Positions 34,228-43,763 of a stretch of 47,332 nucleotides of DNA are shown here, in pieces. Location: positions 1 to 47,332 of the forward strand of contig PBIX01000104.1 in NCBI GenBank assembly GCA_002720975.1, read 5' to 3'. Every line of letters starts with the position of its first letter. Position 1 is the stretch's first letter. The notes under the pieces were generated by a model that did no database searches, was not told the origin of the DNA, and saw nothing but the letters and a program-made list of their open reading frames with translations. The position numbers and the translations under genes are program-made. Origin of the DNA: Planctomycetota bacterium. GTDB lineage: Bacteria > Planctomycetota > UBA1135 > GCA-002686595.

Positions 34228-36096
34228 ATGGGCTACATCGAACTGGACGTTCTCGACGGTGCGCCGCGACGCATCGTGATTGGCATCGACCTCGGCACGA
34301 CCAACTCCCTGGCGGCGCTCTGGGAGGACGATCGTCCGGTCATCCTGCGCCAGGAGGGAACGACGGGGATTGTGCCCTCGGTCATCAACTTCCCCGGCGA
34401 GGGGACGCCCCTCGTGGGCAAGCAGGCGCGGGCGCAGGCCGTGGTGGATCCCCAGCACACTCTCTTCAGCGTCAAGCGTCTCCTCGGCCGTGGACTCGCA
34501 GAGCTTAGGAGCGAACTTCAAGGCCTGCCCTACGCGATCTCCGAGAACGAGAACGGGGTCCTTGAGATTGAGATGCGAGGCCAGACCTACACGCCGCCCG
34601 AGTTGAGCGCGCTCATCCTGCGCGCCACCTGCGATGAAGCTTGCGCCGCTTTTGGGAACGCCGAGGTCGCGAGTGCCGTCATCACGGTTCCCGCCTACTT
34701 CGACGACGCACAACGTCAGGCCACGCGAGACGCAGCCCGCCTGGCCGGGATTGAGGTGTTGCGCATCGTCAACGAGCCCACGGCGGCCAGCCTGGCCTAT
34801 GGCCTCGACCAGAAGGGCGAAGGCACCGTGGCGATCTACGATCTGGGAGGGGGCACGTTTGACGTCTCCATCCTCTCCATAGAGGAGGGCGTCTTCCGGG
34901 TCCTGGCCACGAACGGGGACACCCAGCTCGGCGGGGACGACTTCGATCGGGAGATCGTGGAGCTCATTCGCGAAGGCCTGGCCGGAGAACTCAGCGCGGA
35001 AGATCTGGCCGACCCTGCGTTCTTGCAAGCCGCTCGTCTGGCCGCCGAGAAGTGCAAGATCGCTCTGTCCTCGGACCCGCGACATGAAGTCCACCTGAGC
35101 TTGCCCGACTTGGGCCTCAACTGGCGGCACCGGGTCACGCGTGAGGAGTTTGAGGAGCGCATCTCACCCCTGGTGGACCGCACCCTGGACTGCTGTCGCC
35201 GTGCCATGGCCGATGCTGGGATCAAGCCCTCCGAGCTCGATGAGGTGGTCCTGGTGGGTGGCTCCACCCGAGTTCCCCTGGTGCGCGCCCGCACAGAGGA
35301 GTTCTTCGGCCGGCCCCCGCACACCGAACTCAATCCCGATGAGGTCGTCGCCCTCGGGGCGGCCGCCCAGGCCCAGGTTCTCATGGGCGGCACCCGCGAC
35401 ATCCTCCTGATGGACGTCACGCCCCTGTCCCTGGGGCTGGAGACCGTCGGCGGTGCAGTCTCCAAGCTGATCGAGCGCAACTCCACCGTGCCGTGCAGTG
35501 TGACCGAGGGTTTCACCACCTACGTCGATGGCCAGTCCGGTATCGACTTCAACATCGTCCAGGGGGAGAGGGAGATGGCAGCGGACTGTCGCTCTCTGGG
35601 CCGCTTCAAGTTGACAGGCCTCCCCCCCATGCCCGCGGGAATGGCCCGCGTGGCCGTGTGTTTTCACATCGACGCCAACGGGCTCCTGACGGTAACGGCG
35701 AAGGAGGACACCTCGGGAGTGCGAGCGGAGATCGAGGTCCTTCCAAGCCATGGTCTGAGCGAAGAAGACATGGAGACCATGCTGCAGGCGGGCTTCGACA
35801 ACGCCGGCGAGGACTTTGATCGCCGCCGGGTCGCCGACCTCAAGGCTGAGATCGGAACGATGCTGTTGGCCGTCAAGAAGAACCAGACCGCCGCCGACGA
35901 GAAGCTCGACCCGGAGAGCCACAAGGATCTGACGGACGCCGCCGCGCGCGCGAACAAGGCCTGCGAGAGTGACGACCTGGATGAGATCCGTAGTGCTCGA
36001 GACGAGTTTGAGCAGGCGTCCCTACCTCTGGCCGCCGTACTGATGGACCACGTGGTCAAGGGCGCCATCCAGGGCAAGTCCCTGGACGAGGTCTAG
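34228..36096 (+). CDS. hscA: Hsp70-type chaperone HscA
   Basis: 622 residues. The nucleotide domain opens [16 protein letters not shown], with [14 protein letters not shown] and [13 protein letters not shown], and the substrate-binding domain starts [13 protein letters not shown]. Length and context (14 bases after hscB, in the isc operon) mark it as HscA rather than DnaK. It uses ATP to release clusters from IscU. Its stop shares CTAG with the convergent asd. Confidence 0.95.
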   Translation: MGYIELDVLDGAPRRIVIGIDLGTTNSLAALWEDDRPVILRQEGTTGIVPSVINFPGEGTPLVGKQARAQAVVDPQHTLFSVKRLLGRGLAELRSELQGLPYAISENENGVLEIEMRGQTYTPPELSALILRATCDEACAAFGNAEVASAVITVPAYFDDAQRQATRDAARLAGIEVLRIVNEPTAASLAYGLDQKGEGTVAIYDLGGGTFDVSILSIEEGVFRVLATNGDTQLGGDDFDREIVELIREGLAGELSAEDLADPAFLQAARLAAEKCKIALSSDPRHEVHLSLPDLGLNWRHRVTREEFEERISPLVDRTLDCCRRAMADAGIKPSELDEVVLVGGSTRVPLVRARTEEFFGRPPHTELNPDEVVALGAAAQAQVLMGGTRDILLMDVTPLSLGLETVGGAVSKLIERNSTVPCSVTEGFTTYVDGQSGIDFNIVQGEREMAADCRSLGRFKLTGLPPMPAGMARVAVCFHIDANGLLTVTAKEDTSGVRAEIEVLPSHGLSEEDMETMLQAGFDNAGEDFDRRRVADLKAEIGTMLLAVKKNQTAADEKLDPESHKDLTDAAARANKACESDDLDEIRSARDEFEQASLPLAAVLMDHVVKGAIQGKSLDEV

Positions 36097-37160
36097 GGAA
36101 GCGCTGGACCACCGGCCGGCAAGAAGCCCCTGGCACAGGCCAACTCCGCCGCCAGGAGCGCCCCACCCGCCGCCCCGCGCAGGGTGTTGTGGCTGAGGCA
36201 GACGAACTTCCATCCGAGGACCGGACACTCCTGGAGGCGGCCCACAACGCAGGCCATGCCCTTGTCCAGGTCACGGTGCAGCAAGGGCTGGGGAGCGCAC
36301 TCATCGGGGAGATAGTGGACCGGACTCTCCGGTGCGCTCCACAGCCCCAGCGCCTGAGGCTCGGCGGAGAACTCCGCCCACGCACCAAGAATCTCCTCGC
36401 GCGTCGCTGAACGCTCAAGCTCCAGCGACACGCACTCGGTGTGCCCATCCTTGACGAAGACGCGATTGCATTGGGCGCTGACGGCCAGGTCCGCGTGCAC
36501 GATGCAATCACCATCCAGGCGCCCCAGGATCTTGGCCGTCTCGCGCGACATCTTCTCCTCCTCGCCATCAATGTGCGGAAGCAGATTGCCCGGCTCTTCC
36601 ATTCCATGCACGGGGCCGACTCCTGCGCCCGATAGGGCCTGCAGGGTGACGGCATGGACGCTTCTGATTCCGAACGCCCGATGCAGGGGGGCCAGGGCCA
36701 GAGCCAGACCCACCGTCGAACAGTTGGGACCGGCGATGATCCCGCCCTTCCAGGGTTGGTGTTTCAGCAGCTCCAGGTGATCGGCGTTGACCTCGGGAAC
36801 CAGCAGTGGAACCCGTGGATCCATGCGGTGGCAGGCCGTGTTGGATACCACCAGCGCACCCGCCTCGGCCCATGCACGCTCCACGTCTTCGGCAACAGCC
36901 GCATCGAGGGCCGAGAAGACGAGAGGGATCCCGGGTCGCGGATCGACGTCGCCCACTGGGGTCTGGGCCAAAGATGCACCCAGGGGCACGTCCAGTGCCC
37001 AGGAAACGGCCTCACCGTAGGGCCGACCAGCACTGTCCTTCGATGCCCCCAGGGCCGCGATGTGGAAGCTGGGGTGGTCCCCGAGCAGCGAGACAAAGCG
37101 CTGTCCAACGCTGCCCGTGGCTCCTAGGACGGCAACGGGGATGGAATCAGGTGAGGGCAT
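36093..37160 (-). CDS. asd: Aspartate-semialdehyde dehydrogenase, archaeal/fungal type
   Basis: 355 residues from ATG 37160. It reduces aspartyl phosphate with NADPH in the Lys/Met/Thr pathway (and so supplies peptidoglycan precursors). Motifs include [22 protein letters not shown], the active Cys C147 in [24 protein letters not shown] and the long insert [18 protein letters not shown]. This long-insert form is the archaeal and eukaryotic branch, distinct from classical E. coli Asd. It lies 38 bases after gpmI on the same strand. Confidence 0.93.
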   Translation of the reverse strand: MPSPDSIPVAVLGATGSVGQRFVSLLGDHPSFHIAALGASKDSAGRPYGEAVSWALDVPLGASLAQTPVGDVDPRPGIPLVFSALDAAVAEDVERAWAEAGALVVSNTACHRMDPRVPLLVPEVNADHLELLKHQPWKGGIIAGPNCSTVGLALALAPLHRAFGIRSVHAVTLQALSGAGVGPVHGMEEPGNLLPHIDGEEEKMSRETAKILGRLDGDCIVHADLAVSAQCNRVFVKDGHTECVSLELERSATREEILGAWAEFSAEPQALGLWSAPESPVHYLPDECAPQPLLHRDLDKGMACVVGRLQECPVLGWKFVCLSHNTLRGAAGGALLAAELACARGFLPAGGPALP

Positions 37161-37198
37161 TGGTTTGGAGTCGAGAGCCAAGGCTCCCGGGGCACGTT

Positions 37199-38728
37199 TC
37201 AACCGAGCAGCGACTTGCCATCCATGCCCGCGGACAGGTCCATCCCCATCAGGCCGAGCAGGGTCGGTGCCACATCGGCAAGTACTCCGCGTTCGCGGAT
37301 CTGCGACCCTACGAGGGCGTCGCCGCAGAAGACGACGGGAACCGGGTTCAGGGTGTGCGCGGTGTGCGGCTGGCCCGTGGTGGGATCCCACAGCTGTTCC
37401 GAGTTCCCGTGGTCGGCCGTGATAACGGTAGTGCCCCCGCGCTTGCGCACCTCCTCCACGATGGTCTTCAGACAGGCATCGACCTTTCCCACCGCGGCCG
37501 AGGCAGCATCGAAATCCCCTGTGTGACCGACCATGTCGGCATTGGCGAAGTTGATGATGTAGACGTCGGTCTCGTCCTCGGCCAGGGACTTGCAGATGGC
37601 GTCGGTCACGCCCTGGGCGCTCATCTCGGGCTGCAGGTCGTAGGTGGCCACCTTGGGGCTTGGGATGAGGATGCGCTCCTCCCCGGGGTAGGGTGCCTCT
37701 TCCCCGCCGGAGAAGAAGAAGGTCACGTGGGCGTACTTCTCGGTCTCGGCGATGCGCTTCTGGCGCAGGCCCGCCTGGCTGACCAGCTCTGGGAAGAGGC
37801 CCTCGAGAGATACCGGAGGGAAGCCCACCGCGAAGGGGAAGTCTTCACGGTAGCGTGTCATGGTCACGATCTCGGGCTGCACCCTCCGCTTGCGCTCGAA
37901 ACCCTCAAAGGCCTCTGCGTGCAAGGCGTCGCAGATCTCACGCACACGATCGGAGCGGTAGTTGAAGACGATCAGGCCACTTCCGTCCTCGATGCGGCCC
38001 TGGTCGGGAGGACCGATCACGACCGGCTCCACGAACTCGTCGCCCACGTCCGCCGCGTGGGAATCGGAGATGGCCTGTGCGGCATTGTTGGCGCACGCTC
38101 CGATGCCCTGCACGAGGAGGTCGTAGGCGCGCTCCACACGCTCCCAACGCTTGTCGCGGTCCATGCACCAGTAGCGACCCACCACCGAGGCGATACGGCC
38201 CACCCCGGCGGCAGCCAGATCCGCTTCAACCCGCGCCAGGTGCTCAGGGCCCGAGCGCGGCGGCGTGTCGCGCCCATCGGTGATGGCGTGCACGAACACG
38301 GCGTCGGCGGGCATCCCACGCGCCGCTGCAAGGAGCAGGAGGTGACGCAGGTGCAGGTCGCTGGCATGCACGCCCGCATCCGAGACGAGGCCCAGCAGGT
38401 GCAGGGGTTTGCCCTCCCGCACGAGACGGTCGATGAGCTGGACGAAGGCGCCACACTGGGCAAACGAACCATCCTCAATGGCTGCGTTGATGCGAGTGAC
38501 GTCCTGATTCACGACACGGCCAGCGCCCAGGTTGAGGTGGCCGACCTCGCTGTTCCCCATCACGCCCGTGGGCAGCCCCACTTCACGGCCACAGGTGGAG
38601 AGGAGCGCATGCGGGTAGCGCCCCAGCAGATCGTGGAAGTACGGCGCGTTCGCTGCGATGGCGTTCGACTCCGTCTCGGCCCGGTGCCCCCATCCATCAA
38701 GAATCACCAACAGCAGGGGCTGGGTCAT
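37199..38728 (-). CDS. gpmI: Phosphoglycerate mutase, cofactor-independent
   Basis: 509 residues from ATG 38728. It interconverts 3- and 2-phosphoglycerate. D11 (LLVILDGWG) and nucleophile S60 (VMGNSEVGHLNLGAGR) are metal-site residues, and the C-terminal part has IINFANADMVGHTGDFDA and TVITADHGNSEQLWD. Full length, no anomalies. Probable first gene of a gpmI-asd transcript. Confidence 0.95.
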   Translation of the reverse strand: MTQPLLLVILDGWGHRAETESNAIAANAPYFHDLLGRYPHALLSTCGREVGLPTGVMGNSEVGHLNLGAGRVVNQDVTRINAAIEDGSFAQCGAFVQLIDRLVREGKPLHLLGLVSDAGVHASDLHLRHLLLLAAARGMPADAVFVHAITDGRDTPPRSGPEHLARVEADLAAAGVGRIASVVGRYWCMDRDKRWERVERAYDLLVQGIGACANNAAQAISDSHAADVGDEFVEPVVIGPPDQGRIEDGSGLIVFNYRSDRVREICDALHAEAFEGFERKRRVQPEIVTMTRYREDFPFAVGFPPVSLEGLFPELVSQAGLRQKRIAETEKYAHVTFFFSGGEEAPYPGEERILIPSPKVATYDLQPEMSAQGVTDAICKSLAEDETDVYIINFANADMVGHTGDFDAASAAVGKVDACLKTIVEEVRKRGGTTVITADHGNSEQLWDPTTGQPHTAHTLNPVPVVFCGDALVGSQIRERGVLADVAPTLLGLMGMDLSAGMDGKSLLG

Positions 38729-38821
38729 GGGCGCCCTCCGGTCAGGCTTGTCTCGCAACCGTGCCCCTCTTCGCTCATACTGCGAGGATCGCTCGCCGCG
38801 GAGTGACATATCTCAAGAACG

Positions 38822-39667
38822 ATGGTGAACCACATGGAATGCAAGCAACGCCCCATTCAGGCCGCGACTAGATCGGAAGTCTACACCCCGGGCCCTGACC
38901 CGATCGACCCCGCAATCCGGGGGGCTCCCCCGGAGGTCGTGCGTGCGGTTCTATTGACCCTGGCGCTGGTATTCACCTCCTGCCAGAACATCTTCACCCT
39001 GGACGACGACAAGGTCCTGGGTGCCGAGGCCTACGTTTCGTTGCTGTCAGAGGAGACGCTGGTGCCGCCGGGACCTACTACGGCTATGGTCAAGGGGGTC
39101 ACGAACAGGCTTGTGGCAGCTGCGCGCATGGTGGACCCCCAGGTCGCCAACGTCTTCGATTGGGAGGTGAAGGTCATCCAGAACGACGAGGTGGTGAACG
39201 CCTTCTGCCTGCCTGGGGGCAAAATGGCGGTGTATACGGGCATCCTGCCCGTGGCCGGGGACGACACGGGCCTGGCCGTGGTCATGGGTCATGAGATAGC
39301 CCATGCCATTGAACGCCACGGTACGGAGGCCATGACCCGCCAGTACGGTGCGGAGGTTCTGATCCAGATTATCTTCGAGGGCACGGCCCAGGAGTGGGCA
39401 GGGCTTGGAAACAGCCTGCTGCAGTTGAGCTACGGCCGCGACGCCGAGTTGGAAGCGGACCGCAAGGGTCTGCTTTATATGGCGCGGGCCGGGTACGACC
39501 CGCGGGCCGCAGTGACTTTCTGGACGCGCATGGCAGACCTCGGTTCAGGAGCCCCCCCTGAGATCCTCTCCACACATCCCTCCAACGCTCATCGCATCAA
39601 CCAGATCCGGTCCCTGCTCCCTGAGGTGGTCCCGATCTACGAGGCGAATCGGGCGAATACCCCCTAG
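38822..39667 (+). CDS. M48-family zinc metalloprotease (lipoprotein-like)
   Basis: 281 residues. The zinc motif is HEIAH (H157, E158, H161) in VVMGHEIAHAIERHG, with the third ligand in ELEADRKG. The hydrophobic stretch RAVLLTLALVFTSC with C54 looks like a lipoprotein signal, but 40 polar residues precede it from ATG 38822. The true start could therefore be the in-frame GTG at 38939, although the GGAGG before it (38932-38936) is too close to serve it. BepA/LoiP-type enzymes of this family degrade or assemble outer-membrane proteins. Confidence 0.82.
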   Translation: MVNHMECKQRPIQAATRSEVYTPGPDPIDPAIRGAPPEVVRAVLLTLALVFTSCQNIFTLDDDKVLGAEAYVSLLSEETLVPPGPTTAMVKGVTNRLVAAARMVDPQVANVFDWEVKVIQNDEVVNAFCLPGGKMAVYTGILPVAGDDTGLAVVMGHEIAHAIERHGTEAMTRQYGAEVLIQIIFEGTAQEWAGLGNSLLQLSYGRDAELEADRKGLLYMARAGYDPRAAVTFWTRMADLGSGAPPEILSTHPSNAHRINQIRSLLPEVVPIYEANRANTP

Positions 39668-39841
39668 TGCCACACTCGTAGATTGCTGACTGTAAGTAGT
39701 TTACCGAAAACGACTTAGAGTTTTTGTTCAACTCGGCTGGAGGATACTTTTCGGCGAAGGTTCTGGCATCGGAGTCACCCTCTAAGAGGATACTCCCGGA
39801 CGCTGGGTCCCTCCCCCGCCGCCCATCGTCCCCCCTGTCTC
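39668..39841 (+). promoter_or_regulatory. AT-richer intergenic region before the glycogen-synthase-like gene
   Basis: 174 bases; the first half is clearly more AT-rich than anything nearby and probably holds the promoter. GAGGATACT occurs twice (39740-39748 and 39786-39794), 46 bases apart, a possible pair of binding sites. I see no convincing -35/-10 pair. Confidence 0.3.
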
Positions 39842-41329
39842 TTGAAAGTCGCATTCACTACGCCGGAGATCTTCTCCCTGGTTCGCAGGACCAACCTCGC
39901 GGAGATTTCCGAGTTCCTACCAAAGACCCTGCACGCCCTGGGAGCGGACGTGCGTGTCTTCATGCCTCTGCATGGGGATCTTGCGGCTGAGAACATCCTG
40001 GACCTGGCGTTCGCGGGCGATGTGGTCATACCCGAGGACAAGGGAGAGCTGACCCTCAAGGTCTATACGGCCACGCTGCAGGGTACGAACCTGCCCTTGG
40101 TCATGTTCGACCACGCTGAGCTGTTCCGCAATCGGCACCCCTACGGTGACGACAATGGCCCCTATGCGGACAACTGGCGGCGCTACGCGGCCTTCGCCCG
40201 GGGCGTCCTGGCGTCCTTTGAACTGCTGCGCTTCTCGCCCAGCGTGATCCACTGCATGGACTGGACCTCGGGGCTGATTCCCCTGTTCCAGGAGCTTGAG
40301 TACCGTTCACAAGACCCCAAGCACCCGGCGGCCAAGGCTGGCACGTACTTCGCTCTGCACAACCTGGCCATGCAAGGGACATTCGAACGCGAGATCTTGC
40401 CCAAGATAGGGGTTCCCCTTGAGTACTTCCGCTCGGTGGATGGTTTGGAACTCGGGGGGCGCGTCAACTTCCTCAAGGCCGGCATCGAGTTCGCCACGAT
40501 CGTCGGGACTCACTCTCCCAACCAGGCCCTGCGCCTACAGGCCGAGGAACGGGGGGATGGGCTCGACGAGTCTTTCAAGAGACGTAAGAAGGAGCTGGTG
40601 GGTGTCCTGACCGGCATCGACTACCGCGCCTGGGACCCGGGCACGGACATGCTCTTGGCCCAGCCCTACTCACTTGAAGAGGCGGACCCGCTGAAGGGTA
40701 AGCGCAAGTGCAAGGCCGCCCTGCAGGAGGGGCTGCGCCTTGCTGTGGAACCGCGTACGCCCGTTATCTCCATCATCGGTCGCTTCGACTCTGACAGCGG
40801 ATTCGATCTCTTGGCTGAGGCCATCACCCCCATCCTGGAGCGCAGCACCCAGCTGGTCATGATGGGTCCGGGCCAACCCGAGGTGCTTGAACGCCTGCGC
40901 ACGGTAGAGCAGACCTTCTCCAACTGCTGCCGCGTCCTTGAGGGCTACAACGTCAATACCGCCCACACCCTGATGGGCGGGTCGGACATTCTGCTCCTCC
41001 CCGGCCACTTCCATCCGTCCAATTCCCTGTGTGCCATCGCCATGCGCTACGGCACCGTGCCCATTGCATACGGCAGCAGCGGCCTGGAAGACACAATCAC
41101 CGATATCCAGAAGGACCCCAAGAAGGGTTCCGGCCTGTTCTTCGATCACTATGGAGTTGGCAGTCTGCTCACGGCCCTTGATGCGGCCCGCAGCCTGTTC
41201 AAGAAGTCCAAGGACTGGAAGATGTTTGTTCGACGTTGCATGGAAGAGGACTTCTCCTGGCGAGAGAGCGCCAGGAACCATCTTCTCGCCTATCGACGAG
41301 TTACCCGCAGGGCACGTCCCGGCAAATGA
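39842..41329 (+). CDS. Glycogen-synthase-like GT5 protein with lost donor-site residues
   Basis: 495 residues from a TTG start (LKVAFTTPEI, the usual GT5 N-terminus). The fold is recognisable from end to end (IHCMDWTSGLIPL, YFALHNLAMQGTF, VGVLTGIDYRAWDP, RYGTVPIAYGSSGLEDT). Yet the family's donor-binding residues are changed: KTGGL is SLVRRTNLAE (K to R15, both Gly lost), R-x4-K is R314...S319 (Lys lost), and FEPCGL is FHPSNSL (Glu replaced by H391). It may use another donor, be regulatory, or be inactive. No Shine-Dalgarno site is seen. It overlaps the ROK kinase by ATGA. Confidence 0.75.
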   Translation: MKVAFTTPEIFSLVRRTNLAEISEFLPKTLHALGADVRVFMPLHGDLAAENILDLAFAGDVVIPEDKGELTLKVYTATLQGTNLPLVMFDHAELFRNRHPYGDDNGPYADNWRRYAAFARGVLASFELLRFSPSVIHCMDWTSGLIPLFQELEYRSQDPKHPAAKAGTYFALHNLAMQGTFEREILPKIGVPLEYFRSVDGLELGGRVNFLKAGIEFATIVGTHSPNQALRLQAEERGDGLDESFKRRKKELVGVLTGIDYRAWDPGTDMLLAQPYSLEEADPLKGKRKCKAALQEGLRLAVEPRTPVISIIGRFDSDSGFDLLAEAITPILERSTQLVMMGPGQPEVLERLRTVEQTFSNCCRVLEGYNVNTAHTLMGGSDILLLPGHFHPSNSLCAIAMRYGTVPIAYGSSGLEDTITDIQKDPKKGSGLFFDHYGVGSLLTALDAARSLFKKSKDWKMFVRRCMEEDFSWRESARNHLLAYRRVTRRARPGK

Positions 41330-42279
41330 ACGACTCGCCCAGAACCGTAGTCGGGTTGGACCTGGGTGGCACACAAGTCAAGGGGGGCTTCGTCTTGGAA
41401 GGGGAACAGGGCACCCCCGACGTGGAGCAGACCTTGGCCCGGACGGTTGCCATGGACACGGACCTCGACGCGGGGGCGGACGATCTCCTGGACCGTCTCG
41501 CCGGCTTCGCACGAGAGCTCGGCTCGAATGGCCCCCTGGGTCTTGGCGTCCCTGGTGTGTTCGAAGAGCCGGGGGGCCGTCTGCTGCGTAGCGCCAACCT
41601 GAAGACTCTGGAGGGGTTGGACCTTGGAGCGGAGCTTGCCGACCGACTCGACCTCCCGCGCGAGCATGTGTGCGTGGACAATGACGCCAACGTGGCCACC
41701 TATGGAGAGCAATGGCTGGGCGCGGGGTCCGGCATCCAGGACCTGATCATGCTCACCCTGGGCACGGGTATCGGAAGTGGCCTCGTCATCGATGGACAGC
41801 TGTACAAGGGCCCCACCGGCAAGGCCGCAGAGGTGGGACACATGGTGGTGCGCAGCCTCCCGGCCAACGGATCCGAGGACCCCGACCTGCGCTGTGGCTG
41901 CGGCGCCTACGGCTGCCTTGAGCGGCTCGCCTCTGCCTCCGCAGCCATCCGACGGGCGGGTGCTGCCGGCCTGGACACGGACTTGAGCCAGCTGTGCGAG
42001 GTTGCGCGGGCACAACCCGGTCCGGAACGGGAGCTCCTGTTTGAGATCGGATTCGACCTGGGCGCGGGCCTGCTGGCCACGACAGCCGTCCTGGACGTGA
42101 CCTGCTACGTCATTGGAGGGGGGTTCGGTCGCAGCCTGGACCTCTTGGAACCTGGCATCCACGCAGCCCTCGCCGAGCGCGACTACGGCCATGTTCCACC
42201 CCGGCTGCTGCCCGCCACCCTCGGGGCATCCGCTGGATGGATCGGAGCAGCCCGCATGGCCCTCGACAGCCTGGACTGA
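41326..42279 (+). CDS. ROK-family sugar kinase
   Basis: 317 residues from ATG 41326, overlapping the previous stop. ATP phosphate loop LDLGGTQVKGG (11-21), catalytic D120 in VDNDAN, LTLGTGIGSGLVIDG, and the ROK zinc site with H172 (GHMVV) and CGCGAYGCLE (C190, C192, C197). It phosphorylates glucose or a related hexose. Coupling to the GT5-like gene suggests alpha-glucan or glucose metabolism. Confidence 0.88.
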   Translation: MNDSPRTVVGLDLGGTQVKGGFVLEGEQGTPDVEQTLARTVAMDTDLDAGADDLLDRLAGFARELGSNGPLGLGVPGVFEEPGGRLLRSANLKTLEGLDLGAELADRLDLPREHVCVDNDANVATYGEQWLGAGSGIQDLIMLTLGTGIGSGLVIDGQLYKGPTGKAAEVGHMVVRSLPANGSEDPDLRCGCGAYGCLERLASASAAIRRAGAAGLDTDLSQLCEVARAQPGPERELLFEIGFDLGAGLLATTAVLDVTCYVIGGGFGRSLDLLEPGIHAALAERDYGHVPPRLLPATLGASAGWIGAARMALDSLD

Positions 42280-42329
42280 ATCAAGGGGGCATATGGCTCG
42301 CGCTTGATGGCGAGCTAGAATCGCGTGCC

Positions 42330-43763
42330 ATGCAAGAGCAGATCGTCACACAGCTGCGGGCCATCGTTGGGCCCGAGGGGATCCTGACGGACCCCGCAGC
42401 GCTCTTGGCCTACGAGTCCGATGGGCTGACGCTCAAGCGCCACCGGCCAGAGCTGGTCCTGTTGCCACGGGACACAAGCGAGACAGCGCAGTGCATGCGG
42501 GTCCTGCACGAGCACGGCATTCCCCTGGTGCCACGGGGAGCGGGCACAGGCCTGTCGGGCGGTGCCACGCCTGTGCCCAACGGGGTCTTGGTCGGCACCG
42601 CACGCATGCGCGATGTTCTGGAGCTGAACGTGGAGGATCGCTTTGCACGGGTGCAGGCGGGCGTGGTCAACGTGGACCTCACGCGTTGCTGTGATGACGA
42701 CGGACTCTTCTACGCTCCCGATCCCTCCAGCCAGATGGCCTGCACGATTGGCGGCAACGTCGCAGAGAACTCGGGTGGCCCCCACTGCTTCAAGTACGGC
42801 AGCACGACGCGCCACATCCTGGGGCTGGTGATCGTGACAGCCACGGGCGAGGTGCTGCACCTGGACGAGCCCGAAGTCGACCCCGAGGGATTGGATCTGG
42901 TCGGCCTCTTCGTGGGCTCCGAAGGCATGTTCGGCGTCGCCACGGAGATCACCGTGCAGCTCACTCCGGTCCCGCCGGTGACCGAGACCCTCTTGGCCAT
43001 CTTCAATGCCCTGGACCCCTGCTGCGATGCAGTAAGCGATCTCATCGCCGCGCGCCTCGAGCCCTCGGCCATCGAGATCCTCGACAAGCTCACGATCCAG
43101 GCGGTGGAGGCCAGCGTCTTTGCTGCGGGCTACCCGCAGGAAGCCGAGGCGGTCCTCCTGCTCGAGGTCGAGGGCCGTGAGGCCGCCGTGGAGGACACGG
43201 TCGAGCGTATGCTCCCCATCCTCGAAGCCCACGGGCTCCTTGAAGTGCGCCGCGCCAGGGATGCGGGCGAGCGTCGCAAGCTCTGGGCCGGTCGCAAGGG
43301 TGCCTTTGGTGCCATGGGCCGCATCGCCCCGGATCTCTACGTGGCCGACGTGGTGGTGCCACGCACCCGCCTGCGGGAGATCGTGCGCTACGCCACGGAT
43401 GTGTGCACAGAGCGCAATCTCAAGATCTCCAACGTCTTCCACGCGGGGGATGGGAATCTGCATCCCAACATCTCCTACGACCGGCGCGACGAGGACGAGG
43501 TGGCCCGGGTCCTTGAGGCCGGTGATCTGATCATGGAGGCCTGCATCGAGTACGGGGGCTCCCTCTCCGGCGAGCACGGGGTGGGGCTTGAGAAGCAGGC
43601 GATGATGAGCCGCCTCTTCACCCCCGATGACCTCTCGGTCATGGAGCGCGTACGCCGCTGTCTGGATCCGGATATACGCCTCAACCCGGGCAAGATGTTT
43701 CCGGTTCGCTCCTGCAAGGAAGTACGACCGCAGCTCGCAGGGTCGTCAGGGGAGAGCGCCTGA
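42330..43763 (+). CDS. glcD: Glycolate oxidase FAD subunit GlcD
   Basis: 477 residues from ATG 42330. The FAD (PCMH) domain has VPRGAGTGLSGGATP, TIGGNVAENSGGPHC and LFVGSEGMFGVATE; the C-terminal FAD-oxidase domain has VFHAGDGNLHPNISYDRR and GSLSGEHGVGLEK. It oxidises glycolate (or D-lactate) to the keto acid together with GlcE and GlcF. Its stop overlaps glcE as TGATG. Confidence 0.93.
   Translation: MQEQIVTQLRAIVGPEGILTDPAALLAYESDGLTLKRHRPELVLLPRDTSETAQCMRVLHEHGIPLVPRGAGTGLSGGATPVPNGVLVGTARMRDVLELNVEDRFARVQAGVVNVDLTRCCDDDGLFYAPDPSSQMACTIGGNVAENSGGPHCFKYGSTTRHILGLVIVTATGEVLHLDEPEVDPEGLDLVGLFVGSEGMFGVATEITVQLTPVPPVTETLLAIFNALDPCCDAVSDLIAARLEPSAIEILDKLTIQAVEASVFAAGYPQEAEAVLLLEVEGREAAVEDTVERMLPILEAHGLLEVRRARDAGERRKLWAGRKGAFGAMGRIAPDLYVADVVVPRTRLREIVRYATDVCTERNLKISNVFHAGDGNLHPNISYDRRDEDEVARVLEAGDLIMEACIEYGGSLSGEHGVGLEKQAMMSRLFTPDDLSVMERVRRCLDPDIRLNPGKMFPVRSCKEVRPQLAGSSGESA

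Noticed and set aside
36806-38806. Long open frame (666 codons) on the plus strand opposite asd and gpmI
   Set aside because: It is antisense to two unmistakable enzymes and has low-complexity His/Gly/Arg content; such frames are common in GC-rich DNA.
39740-39794. Two GAGGATACT copies as a proven operator pair
   Set aside because: Only two short copies 46 bases apart, with no symmetry and no recognised regulator.
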